In this document: positions 36,056 to 45,107 of the stretch, piece by piece
Position numbering within the stretch: the first letter of the stretch is position 1
How the letters are laid out: the number at the start of each line of letters is the position of its first letter
Assembly: GCA_963791905.1 (NCBI GenBank)
Contig: CAWBTX010000004.1
Location: forward strand, 62,001-126,000
DNA: 64,000 nucleotides
Direction of reading: 5' to 3'
Source of the DNA: Gaiellasilicea sp963791905
GTDB lineage: Bacteria > Actinomycetota > Thermoleophilia > Gaiellales > Gaiellaceae
Program-made: the position numbers and the translations under genes
The notes under the pieces: model-generated
The model's database searches: none
What the model was told of the DNA's origin: nothing
What the model saw: the letters and a program-made list of their open reading frames with translations, nothing else

Positions 36056-38797
36056 ATGAACACCCACAACCTCGTGCAGTTCGCTGTCCTCGGGCTCGGG
36101 ACGGGCGCGATGTACTGCCTGATCGTCCAGGGCCTGGTCACGATCTACGCCGGGTCGGGGATCCTCAACCTCGCCCAGGCGGCGCAGGCGATGTTCGGCG
36201 CGTACGTGTTCCGCGACCTGCACCACCTGCGCGGCTGGTCGTTCTTCCCGGCTGCGGTGGTCACGATCCTCGTGAGTGCGCTCCTCGGCGGCTTCATCTA
36301 TCTCGCCATCATGCGGCAGCTGCGCAACGCGTCCCCGCTCGCGAAGGTGGCCGCGACACTCGGAATCCTGCTCTCGCTGCAGGGTATCTGCGCGCTCCAT
36401 TGGGGACCGGACGCCCTCTTCGTGCCCTCCGACCTCCCGCAGACGATCCACCGCGTGAAGGACATCGTGATTCCCGAGGACCGCGTGTGGCTCCTGCTCA
36501 TCTGCCTGGGGCTGACGACGGTGCTGTGGGCTCACTCTCGCTTCACGCGCGTCGGGATGGCGATCCGCGGTGGAGCGCACAACCCGCGTGCGCTCGCCTC
36601 GCTCGGCTGGTCGGCCGACGCGATGGCGACCGCCTCCTGGATGATCGGATCCGGGATCGCGGGCCTCGCCGGGCTCCTCCTCGCTCCGATCACCACGCTC
36701 GGCGTCGGCGAGCTTCCGCTCCTGATCATCTGGGCGCTTGCGGCGGGGCTGCTCGGTGGGCTCACCTCGTACTGGATCTGCTTCCTGGCCGCCTTCGCAA
36801 TCGGGATCGCTCAGAGCGAGCTGGTCGCGAACGTGACGTTCCACGGGATCCAGTGGAGCCTCCCCTTCGGCGTCATCGTCCTCGTGCTGATGGTGCGGGG
36901 AAAGGGGATTCCCGTGCGCGGAGGTGTCTCGGTTCGGCTGCCGGCGGTGGGCGACGGTGTGATCCGGTGGCGGTGGATCGTCCCCTCCGTTGCGATCCTC
37001 TCGTACCTGATGCTGTTCGAGTTCAAGCTCCGCCTGCTCGGAGCGCTCACCGGCACGTTCTCCTGGGCGACGATCATGCTCTCGGTGGTCGTGCTGCTCG
37101 GCTTCACGAGCCAGCTGTCCTTCGAGCAGATGGCGATGGCCGGGCTCGCGACCCTCGTCGCCGCCCAGCTCAGCTACCAGTGGGGCGTCCCCTTCGAGCT
37201 CGCGGTCGTGGCCGCGGTCCTGATCGCGGTGCCGATCGGCGCCCTGTTCGCGTTGCCCGCGCTCCGCACGCGAGGGGTGAGCCTCGCAGTCCTCACGCTG
37301 GGTCTTGGCGCGGTCGTCTACGACATGATCCTGACCCGCGAGCAGTTCGTCGGCTTCAACGGCATCGAGGTCAGCCCGCCCTCCTTCTTCGGCTTCAGCC
37401 TCGACCCGGTGCTCCACACCGACCGGTACGCAGTCATGGCGCTCCTCATCTTCACGGTCGCCGCGATCGCGGTCGCGAATCTCCGGCGCGGCAAGGCAGG
37501 GAGCGCCCTGATCGCCGTTCGCACGAACGAACGCGCGGCGGCGGCGCTCGGCATCGACGTCCTGAAGACGAAGCTCTTCGCCTTCGTGATCGGCGCGTCT
37601 CTGGCGGCCCTGGGCGGAATCGTCCTCGCGTTCCAGGACTCCTTCGTCGCGTTCTACGAGTTCGAGCCGTTCGACTCGATTCTCGCGGTCGCCTTTGCGG
37701 TCTTCGGCGGCATCGGCTTTGTCCTCGGGCCGCTCATCGGGGGCACGATGCCAAGCTCCGGCTTCGGCGGCTGGCTGATCGAGCAATTCTGGGACAACGC
37801 CGCGACCGGGTCGTACTGGCTGACGCTGATCGGCGGCGTGTCGCTGATCGTCTTGCTCCTGCTCCACCCGGATGGGGCGGTGCACGCCCAGATTCACCTG
37901 ATCCACAAGCTCGGGGGGTTGCTGCGCCGTCTCACGGGCATCAAGGCGAAGGAGGTAGTCGTCGAGCCGCTGCCGAAGATCGAGCGGCAGAAGGCGACGC
38001 CGAAGACGCTGGAGGTTCGAGACCTCAGCGTCCGCTTCGGCGGCGTGGTGGCGCTCGACGGGCTGAGCTTGACGGTGTCGCCCGGCGAGGTCGTCGGTCT
38101 GATCGGCCCGAACGGCGCCGGCAAGACGACCGCGATCGACGCGATCACCGGTTTCGTCCGTCCCTCGCGCGGCGAGGTGCTCCTCGACGGCGTCCCGCTC
38201 GGCCGCTGGCCGACGCACAAGCGGGTGCTGGCGGGCGTCGGGCGTTCGTTCCAGTCGCTCGAGCTCTTCGAAGAGAGCTCGCTCCACGAGAACATTCGCG
38301 TCGCCTCCGACCAACACAGCGTCGCGGGCTACTTCATGGACATCGTCCATCCGACCCACTCGGAGTTCGCGCCCGCGGCCGTGGCCGCGATCGCCGAGTT
38401 CGAGCTCGAGTCCGAGCTCCAGCAGCTCGTCAGCGAACTCTCGTATGGCCGCCGCCGGCTGGCCGCGATCGCGCGGACGCTGGCGGTCGAGCCTTCGCTG
38501 TTGCTGCTCGACGAGCCCGCCGCGGGGCTCAGCACACGTGAGACCAACGAGCTCGTGGTCGGGGTCCGCCGGCTTGCAAAGGATTGGGGGATGGGAATCC
38601 TGGTGATCGAGCACGACATGAACTTCGTCATGGGTGTCTGCGACCGGATCGTCGTCCTCGATTTCGGCAAGCAGATCGCGACGGGGACGCCGAAGGAGAT
38701 CCGGGCCGATCCGGCCGTGATCGCCGCCTATCTCGGCGAGCCGGAGCCGGAAGCGGAGGCGGAGGCGGAGGCCGGCAGCGCCCCCGTTCCGGTGTAG
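36056..38797 (+). CDS. Fused LivH-LivM-LivG branched-chain-type ABC transporter
   Basis: 913 residues in one frame without internal stop. Residues about 1-290 are a LivH-type permease (TIYAGSGILNLAQAAQAMFG). About 310-620 are a LivM-type permease (GFTSQLSFEQMAMAGLATL, RTNERAAAALGID, AFQDSFVAF). About 650-890 are a LivG-type ATPase (LIGPNGAGKTTAIDAI, GRSFQSLELFEE, LLLLDEPAAGL, IEHDMNFVMGVCDRI). The signature is LSYGRRR instead of LSGGQ. The tail EPEPEAEAEAEAG is acidic. Pairs with LivF (31699) and the binding protein (34706). Confidence 0.93.
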   Translation: MNTHNLVQFAVLGLGTGAMYCLIVQGLVTIYAGSGILNLAQAAQAMFGAYVFRDLHHLRGWSFFPAAVVTILVSALLGGFIYLAIMRQLRNASPLAKVAATLGILLSLQGICALHWGPDALFVPSDLPQTIHRVKDIVIPEDRVWLLLICLGLTTVLWAHSRFTRVGMAIRGGAHNPRALASLGWSADAMATASWMIGSGIAGLAGLLLAPITTLGVGELPLLIIWALAAGLLGGLTSYWICFLAAFAIGIAQSELVANVTFHGIQWSLPFGVIVLVLMVRGKGIPVRGGVSVRLPAVGDGVIRWRWIVPSVAILSYLMLFEFKLRLLGALTGTFSWATIMLSVVVLLGFTSQLSFEQMAMAGLATLVAAQLSYQWGVPFELAVVAAVLIAVPIGALFALPALRTRGVSLAVLTLGLGAVVYDMILTREQFVGFNGIEVSPPSFFGFSLDPVLHTDRYAVMALLIFTVAAIAVANLRRGKAGSALIAVRTNERAAAALGIDVLKTKLFAFVIGASLAALGGIVLAFQDSFVAFYEFEPFDSILAVAFAVFGGIGFVLGPLIGGTMPSSGFGGWLIEQFWDNAATGSYWLTLIGGVSLIVLLLLHPDGAVHAQIHLIHKLGGLLRRLTGIKAKEVVVEPLPKIERQKATPKTLEVRDLSVRFGGVVALDGLSLTVSPGEVVGLIGPNGAGKTTAIDAITGFVRPSRGEVLLDGVPLGRWPTHKRVLAGVGRSFQSLELFEESSLHENIRVASDQHSVAGYFMDIVHPTHSEFAPAAVAAIAEFELESELQQLVSELSYGRRRLAAIARTLAVEPSLLLLDEPAAGLSTRETNELVVGVRRLAKDWGMGILVIEHDMNFVMGVCDRIVVLDFGKQIATGTPKEIRADPAVIAAYLGEPEPEAEAEAEAGSAPVPV

Positions 38798-38807
38798 GAG
38801 GGACAGC

Positions 38808-39329
38808 GTGACGGCGAGCGACGGCTATCGGCGGCTGGCGGACATCGAGGAGATCAAGCAGCTGAAGGGCCGCTACTTCATGCTCATCGACACGAAGCGC
38901 TGGGACGAGTGGCGGCTGCTCTTCTGCGACGACGCGCGCTTTGCGGGGACGCTGCAGGCGCCCGATGCCACGCCAGACGAGTTCGTGGCGGGAGTGCGCG
39001 AGTTCCTGACCGGCGTCGTCAGCATTCACCAGGGGCACACGCCCGTGATCGAGCACGTGACGGACGACACGGCGCGCGGGGTGTGGGCGATGTTCGACTG
39101 GCTCGAGTTCCCCAGCGACCATCCCGCGCACTTCGGCCTCCCGCACCGGATCGGCTACGGGCACTACGAGGAGGAGTACCGGCGAGACGACGGCGTCTGG
39201 AAGATCTCCTTCATGCGTCTCGCGCGGCTGCGGGTCGACCGGTTCGAAGCGGACCTCGTCAAGCCGCCCCAGCAGACGTGGGTCGCCTCGGCGCCCGCAG
39301 AATGGCTCGCCGGGGCACCGGCCGGCTGA
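38808..39329 (+). CDS. NTF2/SnoaL-like protein
   Basis: 173 residues from GTG 38808, with GGAGGG 5 nt upstream. LADIEEIKQLKGRYFMLIDTKRW-type N-terminus, WRLLFCDDARF, and DDGVWKISFMRLARLRVD are standard for the SnoaL_4 group. Follows the fused transporter by 10 nt, so it is in the same operon. Dehydratase, isomerase or binding role possible. Confidence 0.87.
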   Translation: MTASDGYRRLADIEEIKQLKGRYFMLIDTKRWDEWRLLFCDDARFAGTLQAPDATPDEFVAGVREFLTGVVSIHQGHTPVIEHVTDDTARGVWAMFDWLEFPSDHPAHFGLPHRIGYGHYEEEYRRDDGVWKISFMRLARLRVDRFEADLVKPPQQTWVASAPAEWLAGAPAG

Positions 39330-39345
39330 CGAGACAGGAGGCACC

Positions 39346-39927
39346 ATGCCACGCATCCAGCCGTTCACCGACGTCCCAAACGACCCGCTGGTCAGTCGGC
39401 TGCTCGAGTCCGGACAGCGGAACGGGACGCCGGACGAGCGCGTGATCCGCGTCTACGCGCGAAGCGAGATCGGCGCGAAGTGGATCGAGTTCTGTCAGAC
39501 CGCGTTCACCGAGGGGCTGCTGTCCGTGCGGCTCAAGGAACTCGTGCGCATCCGGATGTCGGTCGCGGAGGAATGCGGCTATTGCTCGAGCCTGCGGTCG
39601 AAGCGAGCGCAGTCGGAAGGGCTGACCGAGGAGATCGTCGTCCAGATGGTCGACCTCGACAAGGCCACGGATCTCGAGGAGCGAGAGAAGGTCGCGCTCC
39701 GGTACGCGGACCTGTACAAGCGCGACGAGGTCGATTCGGACGAGGTCTTCGACGAGCTTCGCCGGCACTTCAGCGACGAGGAGATCATCGAGCTCGGCGT
39801 CCTCTGCTCGATGCTCGACGGCGGCGGGAAGTTCGTGAAGGCACTCGAGGTGATGACCTGGGCGCAGGCCTGTGAGGTGACGCCGACACTCGCGACGCTG
39901 CAGGACGCAACTGCACCCGTCGTGTGA
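39346..39927 (+). CDS. Carboxymuconolactone decarboxylase/AhpD-type protein with CxxC
   Basis: 193 residues. LLSVRLKELVRIRMSVAEEC followed by CGYCSS gives the AhpD-type CxxC with the preceding conserved Glu, so it may be redox-active, unlike the CMD proteins at 9064 and 29438. AGGAGG precedes ATG 39346. Overlapped by the next gene as GTGA. Confidence 0.87.
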   Translation: MPRIQPFTDVPNDPLVSRLLESGQRNGTPDERVIRVYARSEIGAKWIEFCQTAFTEGLLSVRLKELVRIRMSVAEECGYCSSLRSKRAQSEGLTEEIVVQMVDLDKATDLEEREKVALRYADLYKRDEVDSDEVFDELRRHFSDEEIIELGVLCSMLDGGGKFVKALEVMTWAQACEVTPTLATLQDATAPVV

Positions 39928-41174
39928 CCGCCCTGCCGCATCCCGAGACGGTCGGCCGGGCGGAAGCGTCGAACCTCCGGCTCGTCGGGTACCACGACCT
40001 CGACGGTAGGCCCAGCATCAAGATGGGCCTGCAGGTCGCGGGCGACCGCTGGTACCTCTTCCTCGGCCCACTCTGGCACTCGGGCATCACGATCCTCGAC
40101 GTGACGGATCCGGAGCGGCCGGAGCTCGTGCGCTGGCTGGAGGCGCCCGAGAACACCTGGCACTTCCAGGTCCAGGTGGCCGACGGAACGATGATCACGG
40201 GGCTCGAGCGGATCGAGCACGAAGTGTGGGGGCTGGACCGCTCGAAGCCGTCGGAAGAGGGCATCTACGTCTGGGACGTCTCCGACCCGCGGGAACCGGC
40301 GCGGCTCGCGCACTGGCGCACGGGACACCCGAGCGGAACGCACCGCAACTACTACGACGGCGGCCGCTACGTGCACCTGGCCGCTGCCGCGCCCGGCTTT
40401 CACCGCCACATCTACCGGATCGTCGACATCGAGGATCGGACTAACCCGGTCGAGGTCGGGCGCTGGTGGCTCCCCGAGCAGTGGCTTGCCGGCGGTGCCG
40501 CGCCGCCCGCGCCGTTCTGGTCGCTGCACGGGCCGCCGTACGTGGTCGACGACCGCGCCTATCTCGCGTACATGAACGCCGGCATGGTCATCCTGGACAT
40601 CTCGGACCTCGCGTTGCCCCGTCTCGTCAGCCGGCTCGACTTCGGCCCCGCGTGGGGGAGCATGATCGGCGTCCACACCGTGCTGCCCCTGCCGAGCCGG
40701 AACCTCGCCGTCGTCACGACGGAGTCGATCCTGGAGGACGGGTCGAAGCAGGAGCCGCTGAACTTCGCCGTCGTCGTCGACCTGGCCGACGAGACGAAGC
40801 CACGGGTCATCTCGTGGCTGCCCGTTCCCGAGCCGCCGGCGGAGTCGCCCCTGTCGAGCTTCCACGAGAAAGGCGGCCGCTTCGGCCCGCACAACCTCCA
40901 CCACTGGCAGGGCCATCGCGATCTCGAGTCGCGCGACGACCGTCTTTACCTCGCGTACTTCAACGCCGGGCTGCGGGTGTACGACATCTCGGACGCCTAC
41001 CGGCCGCGGGAGATCGCGTACTACGTGCCGCCCGATCCGCCGGAGCGGCGGGGCCTGCTCCCGGAGACGCTCGTCACCCAGAGCGAGGACGTGCTGGTCG
41101 ACCGCCGCGGCTACATCTACGTCACAGACAAGAACTGGGGCGTGCACATCCTCGAGTACACCGGGCCCGAGTGA
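39924..41174 (+). CDS. LVIVD-repeat beta-propeller protein
   Basis: 416 residues without a signal peptide. At least six copies of a strand motif are visible: LDVTDPERP, WDVSDPREP, VDIEDRTNP, LDISDLALP, VDLADETKP and YDISDAYRP, which fits an LVIVD-type propeller. Numerous His residues (HFQVQV, GTHRNYYDGG, FGPHNLHHWQGH) could bind metal. GTG 39924 overlaps the CMD stop. Enzymatic function unknown; last gene of the transporter operon. Confidence 0.85.
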   Translation: MTALPHPETVGRAEASNLRLVGYHDLDGRPSIKMGLQVAGDRWYLFLGPLWHSGITILDVTDPERPELVRWLEAPENTWHFQVQVADGTMITGLERIEHEVWGLDRSKPSEEGIYVWDVSDPREPARLAHWRTGHPSGTHRNYYDGGRYVHLAAAAPGFHRHIYRIVDIEDRTNPVEVGRWWLPEQWLAGGAAPPAPFWSLHGPPYVVDDRAYLAYMNAGMVILDISDLALPRLVSRLDFGPAWGSMIGVHTVLPLPSRNLAVVTTESILEDGSKQEPLNFAVVVDLADETKPRVISWLPVPEPPAESPLSSFHEKGGRFGPHNLHHWQGHRDLESRDDRLYLAYFNAGLRVYDISDAYRPREIAYYVPPDPPERRGLLPETLVTQSEDVLVDRRGYIYVTDKNWGVHILEYTGPE

Positions 41175-41189
41175 GCGTGCGCGCGGCCG

Positions 41190-42434
41190 TCAGGCTGCGC
41201 GGTCGAACTCGATGAAGAGCTTCTGCGGACCGCGAAAGATCACGGCATGGTGGTTCGAGAAGTCGTTCTTCCCCTCCGCGAACCGCAGGTTCGTCATCCG
41301 CGCGAAGATCTGCTCGAAGGCGACCATGACCTCCATCCGGCCGAGCGGCGCGCCCATGCAGAAGTGGGGGCCGTTCCCGAACGCCATGTGATCCTTGACG
41401 TTCGGGCGCTCCACGTCGAACGTGTCGGCGTCCTCGAAGACGCACTTGTCGCGGTTCGCCGCGCCCCAGACGAGCAGGACGATCGAGCCCTTCGGGATCG
41501 GGACGCCGTCGATCTCCGTGTCCTCCACCACGAGCCGCGGTCCCATCTGCACCGGAGACTCGAACCGCAGTACCTCCTCGATCGCGCGCTTCAGCTGCAA
41601 CGGGCCTTGACGCGCGATCTCCTGCTGCTCCGGATGGCGGATGAAGAGCATCATCATCGAGGAGAGCAGGTGCGTCGTCGTGATGATGCCGCCGATGAAG
41701 AGGTTGCTGACGTCGGCGATCAGGCTCGGCATCTGGACGTCCCCGTAGTGCTCCTTGTGCCTCTGGACGAAGACGGAGAGGTCGTCGTCCATGGGGGTCT
41801 CGAGCCGCTCGACGATGTGATCGCGCAGGAACGCGCCGAGGTCGAGGATCCCCTCGCGGGCGCCGGCCTGCGCCTCGTGCGAGGCGAAGCGCGTCCCGAA
41901 GCCCTCGTAGCGCCCCCAGGCCAGCGCTCGCGGCAGGTGCTCGAGCGGCAGCCCGAACAGCGTCAGGATGACCTGCGCGGGCAGCTGGTCGGCGAACTCG
42001 CTGACGAACTCGCACGAGCCGCGGTCGATGAACCGGTCGATCAGCTCGTCCGTGAACTCACGGACCATCGGCTCGCGCTGACGCAGCCGGCCCGGCTTGA
42101 ACATCTCGAAGGCGAGCTTGCGCTTTTCCGTGTGCTTCGGCGGGTCGCTCGAGACGATCGCCCACGGGTAGTCCTCACGCTCGAGGTCTTCGAGCCGGGA
42201 GGCGCGCATCCAGCCGTCCTCCGCGACCGTGTGGCTGCTCGAGAAGAGCTCCGGGTGCCGTGTCACGTGGAAGACGTCGGCATGGCGCGAGACGACGTAC
42301 TCGCCCGACGGCAGGCGGTGAACCGGAGCGTTCTCCTGGAGCGCCTCGTAGAACGGGTACGGGCATTGCGTCGTCTCCGCCGATGGGAACGGCGTCTCCT
42401 CGAGAAGCGTCAGAGCATGCTCGGTCGACGCCAA
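41190..42434 (-). CDS. Cytochrome P450
   Basis: 414 residues, soluble class I P450. ExxR at 287-290, haem loop FGNGPHFCMGAPLGR with Cys359. The I-helix is GGIITT (248-253), so the usual acidic residue is Ile. TTG 42434 is supported by GGAGG 6 nt upstream. An operator (42472-42489) lies 38 nt upstream. The sequence differs clearly from the other three P450s, so a different regiochemistry is likely. Confidence 0.93.
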   Translation of the reverse strand: MASTEHALTLLEETPFPSAETTQCPYPFYEALQENAPVHRLPSGEYVVSRHADVFHVTRHPELFSSSHTVAEDGWMRASRLEDLEREDYPWAIVSSDPPKHTEKRKLAFEMFKPGRLRQREPMVREFTDELIDRFIDRGSCEFVSEFADQLPAQVILTLFGLPLEHLPRALAWGRYEGFGTRFASHEAQAGAREGILDLGAFLRDHIVERLETPMDDDLSVFVQRHKEHYGDVQMPSLIADVSNLFIGGIITTTHLLSSMMMLFIRHPEQQEIARQGPLQLKRAIEEVLRFESPVQMGPRLVVEDTEIDGVPIPKGSIVLLVWGAANRDKCVFEDADTFDVERPNVKDHMAFGNGPHFCMGAPLGRMEVMVAFEQIFARMTNLRFAEGKNDFSNHHAVIFRGPQKLFIEFDRAA

Positions 42435-42471
42435 AAATCGCCTCCGGATCGCGGGTCCGGGGAGGTTATCT

Positions 42472-42489
42472 CACAAACGGTTGTTTGAC
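42472..42489. promoter_or_regulatory. Shared operator dyad, N4 class, site 6
   Basis: CACAAACGGTTGTTTGAC, with perfect CAAAC/GTTTG arms and the AAACGGTTGTTT core of site 5. It lies between the amidohydrolase stop (42499) and the P450 start (42434), in the P450 promoter. Confidence 0.75.
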
Positions 42490-42498
42490 AACAATGGG

Positions 42499-43464
42499 TC
42501 ATTTTGACAACTCGGCGTCGAACCACCGCTTCGCGGTGCCTCCGAGGATCGCCTCGCGCGTCTCGAGCGGCAGCTCGGAGTCCGCGATGTCGCGCACACA
42601 GATGCCCAGATCGCCCCGGAACGGGTAGTCGGAGGCGAGCATGATGCGGTCGCCGCCGACCGTGTCCACGGCACACCGGAGAGCCTCGGCCTGGTACGAG
42701 CACGAGTCGTAGTAGATCCTCGTCCGCAGGTAGTGGATCAGGTCGTGCTCGGCGTCGCCGCGGCCGTTCAAATCCATCACGCGCCGCGTCAGGTACGGGA
42801 TCGTGCCCCCGAGGTGAGGGATCACGAGCTCGAGGTCCGGGACGCGGTCGAGCATCCCGGAGAACACGAGCCTGAGCCCGGCGAGGGTCGTGCTGACCAT
42901 CGTCCCGATGCTCGAGCCGAGCCCCCACGAGTTGTAGGCCAGTGGGAGCGGCTCGAGCGACGGATGGAGGACCGCGGGGAGGCCGAGCTCGGCGAGCTTG
43001 CGGTACAGCGGCTCGAATCGCGCCTCGTCGAGCGTCCAGGCCGTGCCCTCGGCGAAGAGCTGGATGCCGCGGACGAGCGGCTCCGACCCGAGGCGCTCGA
43101 TCTCCGCCAGCGCCTCGTCGACGTGCGGCAGGGGGACGGCCGCGATGACGAGGAAGCGACCGGGATACCGCCCTGCGGCCTCGACGAGGCCCTCGTTCGC
43201 GTCCCGCGCCAGCGCCGCGGCCTCCTCCGTCGACCCGAAGCCGACCCCCGGCGGCAGGACCGAGATGACCTGGACGTCCAGCTGTGCCTCGTCCATGTCG
43301 GCGATGCGCCGGTCGTCGACGTTGCGGACCTTCGAGGACTCGTCCGCCGCGACCACGACGCCGACGAACCGCTCGAAGTCGGGGTTCCGGGCCGCGTGGT
43401 CGGACAGCGCCCGCCAGTGGGCGTACGGCATGTAGTGGCCCTGGACGTCGATCGACGTGGTCAT
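42499..43464 (-). CDS. Amidohydrolase-family (ACMSD-like) protein
   Basis: 321 residues, Amidohydro_2-type TIM barrel as in aminocarboxymuconate-semialdehyde decarboxylase. DVQGHYMPYAHW near the N-terminus, AVLHPSLEPL, VIPHLGGTIPYL and LASDYPFRGDLG are the metal/active-site landmarks. The first motif has only one of the two usual His. ATG 43464 overlaps the serine hydrolase stop. Probable metal-dependent decarboxylase or hydrolase of a ring-cleavage product. Confidence 0.88.
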   Translation of the reverse strand: MTTSIDVQGHYMPYAHWRALSDHAARNPDFERFVGVVVAADESSKVRNVDDRRIADMDEAQLDVQVISVLPPGVGFGSTEEAAALARDANEGLVEAAGRYPGRFLVIAAVPLPHVDEALAEIERLGSEPLVRGIQLFAEGTAWTLDEARFEPLYRKLAELGLPAVLHPSLEPLPLAYNSWGLGSSIGTMVSTTLAGLRLVFSGMLDRVPDLELVIPHLGGTIPYLTRRVMDLNGRGDAEHDLIHYLRTRIYYDSCSYQAEALRCAVDTVGGDRIMLASDYPFRGDLGICVRDIADSELPLETREAILGGTAKRWFDAELSK

Positions 43465-44588
43465 GTCGGTTTCCCTCTCTCGGATTCGGCAAGGTCACGG
43501 ACGGCGACCGCGATCGCCGCGAACGGGTGCTCCGCCACCACGCCGAACATCCGGTCGTGGCAGATCGCAACGGCGAGGTTCAGGTCGGGCTCGGCCCACG
43601 CGACCGTGCCGCCTGCGCCCGGATGGGCGAGCACGCGACCCCTCTCCGCGACGCCGGGAGCGGTGAGCCAGAGGCCGCTGGTGCCGACGGGTAGCGGCCG
43701 GCCGTACGTGAGGTCGTCGGCCTCGGAGTCGGGCCGCCGCTCGAACAGGCCATCGACCCGCGCGGCGGACATGAGCCGCGCTCCCGCGAACGAGCCGCCG
43801 TTCGCGAGCACGCCGAAGATCCGTGCGAGCGAGCAAGCGTTCGCGACTCCGCCCACAGCCGGGACCACCGCCGACTGGACGTCGCGGCGATTGAAGACGG
43901 GGGGCGCGAGCGCGACCGAAGGCGGAACAGCCTCCGAGACGAGCGCGTCCGGCGCCGTGGTCGGCGGCGGTTCCGGGAAGAAGAGCTCCGCGACCCGCGG
44001 GGCGGCGTCGGCCGGGACGCCGAACCAGAACGAGTCCGCGCCGACCGGCTCGCACACCTCGTCGCGAACGAACCGGGCGAACGATCTCCCCTGCGGGTCC
44101 GTCCTTCGCACCACCTCGCCGAGCAGCCAGCCGAACGACAGCGAGTGATAGGCGTTCACGGCGCCGGGCGGGAAGCGAGGCTCGAGCGCGGCCAGCCGGT
44201 CCGTCATCCACTCCCAGTCGCCGAGTCGCTCCGGCGTCACGTCCCGCGGCATGTGCGGAACGCCCGCGCGATGCGACAGGACGTGCCGGACCGTGATCGA
44301 CCGTTTCCCCTGCTGCGCGTACTCGGGCCAGTAGCGCGCGATCGCGGAGTCGAGGTCGACGAGGCCGCGCTCGGCCTGGATGTGGACGGCGAGCGCCGTC
44401 ACCGCCTTCGACACCGAGAAGACGGGATAGAGGGTCTCGCCGTCGCCCTCCCCGATCCAGGCATCGACCAGGAGTCGGTCGCCGACGTAGGCCGCGACCT
44501 GCACGCGCCGCTCGCCGAGGACGACGGCGTGCTCGAGCGCCGCGCGGACGGCCGGTGCTTCGACGACCTCTCCGGTGCTGCTGCTCAC
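43461..44588 (-). CDS. Serine hydrolase, beta-lactamase/EstB-like
   Basis: 375 residues, class C beta-lactamase fold. SxxK motif is S58-V-S-K61 (FSVSKAVTALA), Tyr motif NAYHSLSFGWLLGE, and late HPGAGGTVAWAEPD corresponds to the KTG region with His replacing Lys, as in EstB-type esterases. No signal peptide. GTG 44588 overlaps the NTF2-like gene stop. Likely esterase or lactonase rather than a beta-lactamase. Confidence 0.88.
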   Translation of the reverse strand: MSSSTGEVVEAPAVRAALEHAVVLGERRVQVAAYVGDRLLVDAWIGEGDGETLYPVFSVSKAVTALAVHIQAERGLVDLDSAIARYWPEYAQQGKRSITVRHVLSHRAGVPHMPRDVTPERLGDWEWMTDRLAALEPRFPPGAVNAYHSLSFGWLLGEVVRRTDPQGRSFARFVRDEVCEPVGADSFWFGVPADAAPRVAELFFPEPPPTTAPDALVSEAVPPSVALAPPVFNRRDVQSAVVPAVGGVANACSLARIFGVLANGGSFAGARLMSAARVDGLFERRPDSEADDLTYGRPLPVGTSGLWLTAPGVAERGRVLAHPGAGGTVAWAEPDLNLAVAICHDRMFGVVAEHPFAAIAVAVRDLAESERGKPT

Positions 44589-45052
44589 TGTGAGCTCGGC
44601 AGCTCGGCTTCGTGCATGAGATGTCCGAGCACCGCCGGGTTGCCGCCGATCCAGATCGGCTCGAACTCGAGCCGCGTCATCCTCCACGTGCCGTCGCCGC
44701 CGCGTACCACCTCGTTCTCGTACCGACCGCCGACGGTGAGGAGGGATCCGTCCGGGAGCCCGTTGCGGACGTGCTGGGCCTGGACGTAGCAGCGAAACCG
44801 GCCCGATCCGGCCTCCGGCTCGACCGCCACCTCGAAGTTCCCGAACAGGTGCTGCGTTCCGTCGAGCGGCGTCAGGGCACCGGCCAGATAGTCGGCGAGG
44901 GCGGGGCGGCCGCGGATCTCCTCGCCGAAGGTGGGCGAGTACACGATCACCGCGTCGTCAGTGAAGCACGCTTCGAGCAGCGCAAAGTCCTTCGTGTCGC
45001 ACGCCCGACCGTAGCGGGCCATGCACTCGACGATCGCGTCCCGGTCGGTCAT
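44585..45052 (-). CDS. NTF2/SnoaL-like protein
   Basis: 155 residues: DAIVECMARYGRACDTKDF, LLEACFTDDAVIVYSP, DGTWRMTRLEFEPIWIGG. A -10-like TAGGGT (45066-45061) lies 8 nt before ATG 45052, so the operon NTF2-serine hydrolase-amidohydrolase is probably leaderless. Function unknown. Confidence 0.87.
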   Translation of the reverse strand: MTDRDAIVECMARYGRACDTKDFALLEACFTDDAVIVYSPTFGEEIRGRPALADYLAGALTPLDGTQHLFGNFEVAVEPEAGSGRFRCYVQAQHVRNGLPDGSLLTVGGRYENEVVRGGDGTWRMTRLEFEPIWIGGNPAVLGHLMHEAELPSSQ

Positions 45053-45060
45053 GGGGTGCG

Positions 45061-45066
45061 ACCCTA
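45061..45066 (-). promoter_or_regulatory. Putative leaderless -10 element (TAGGGT)
   Basis: TAGGGT on the minus strand, 8 nt before ATG 45052 of the NTF2-serine hydrolase-amidohydrolase operon. Confidence 0.4.
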
Positions 45067-45095
45067 TTTGCCCCGAGCGTCCGCACGCAACCGCC

Positions 45096-45101
45096 TATGG
45101 T
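45096..45101 (+). promoter_or_regulatory. Putative leaderless -10 element (TATGGT)
   Basis: TATGGT lies 6 nt before ATG 45108. It sits inside a short inverted repeat (GCAACC...GGTTGC, 45087-45104) that could bind a regulator. Confidence 0.45.
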
Positions 45102-45107
45102 TGCCCG

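Noticed and set aside
36023..38614. A very long open frame on the minus strand opposite the fused ABC transporter.
   Set aside because: Its composition is Arg/Asp/Glu/His-rich without motifs, the typical antisense shadow in GC-rich DNA. The plus-strand transporter is unambiguous.
45087..45104. Inverted repeat GCAACC...GGTTGC next to the LLM gene at 45108.
   Set aside because: Short, occurs once, and overlaps the -10; insufficient to call an operator.
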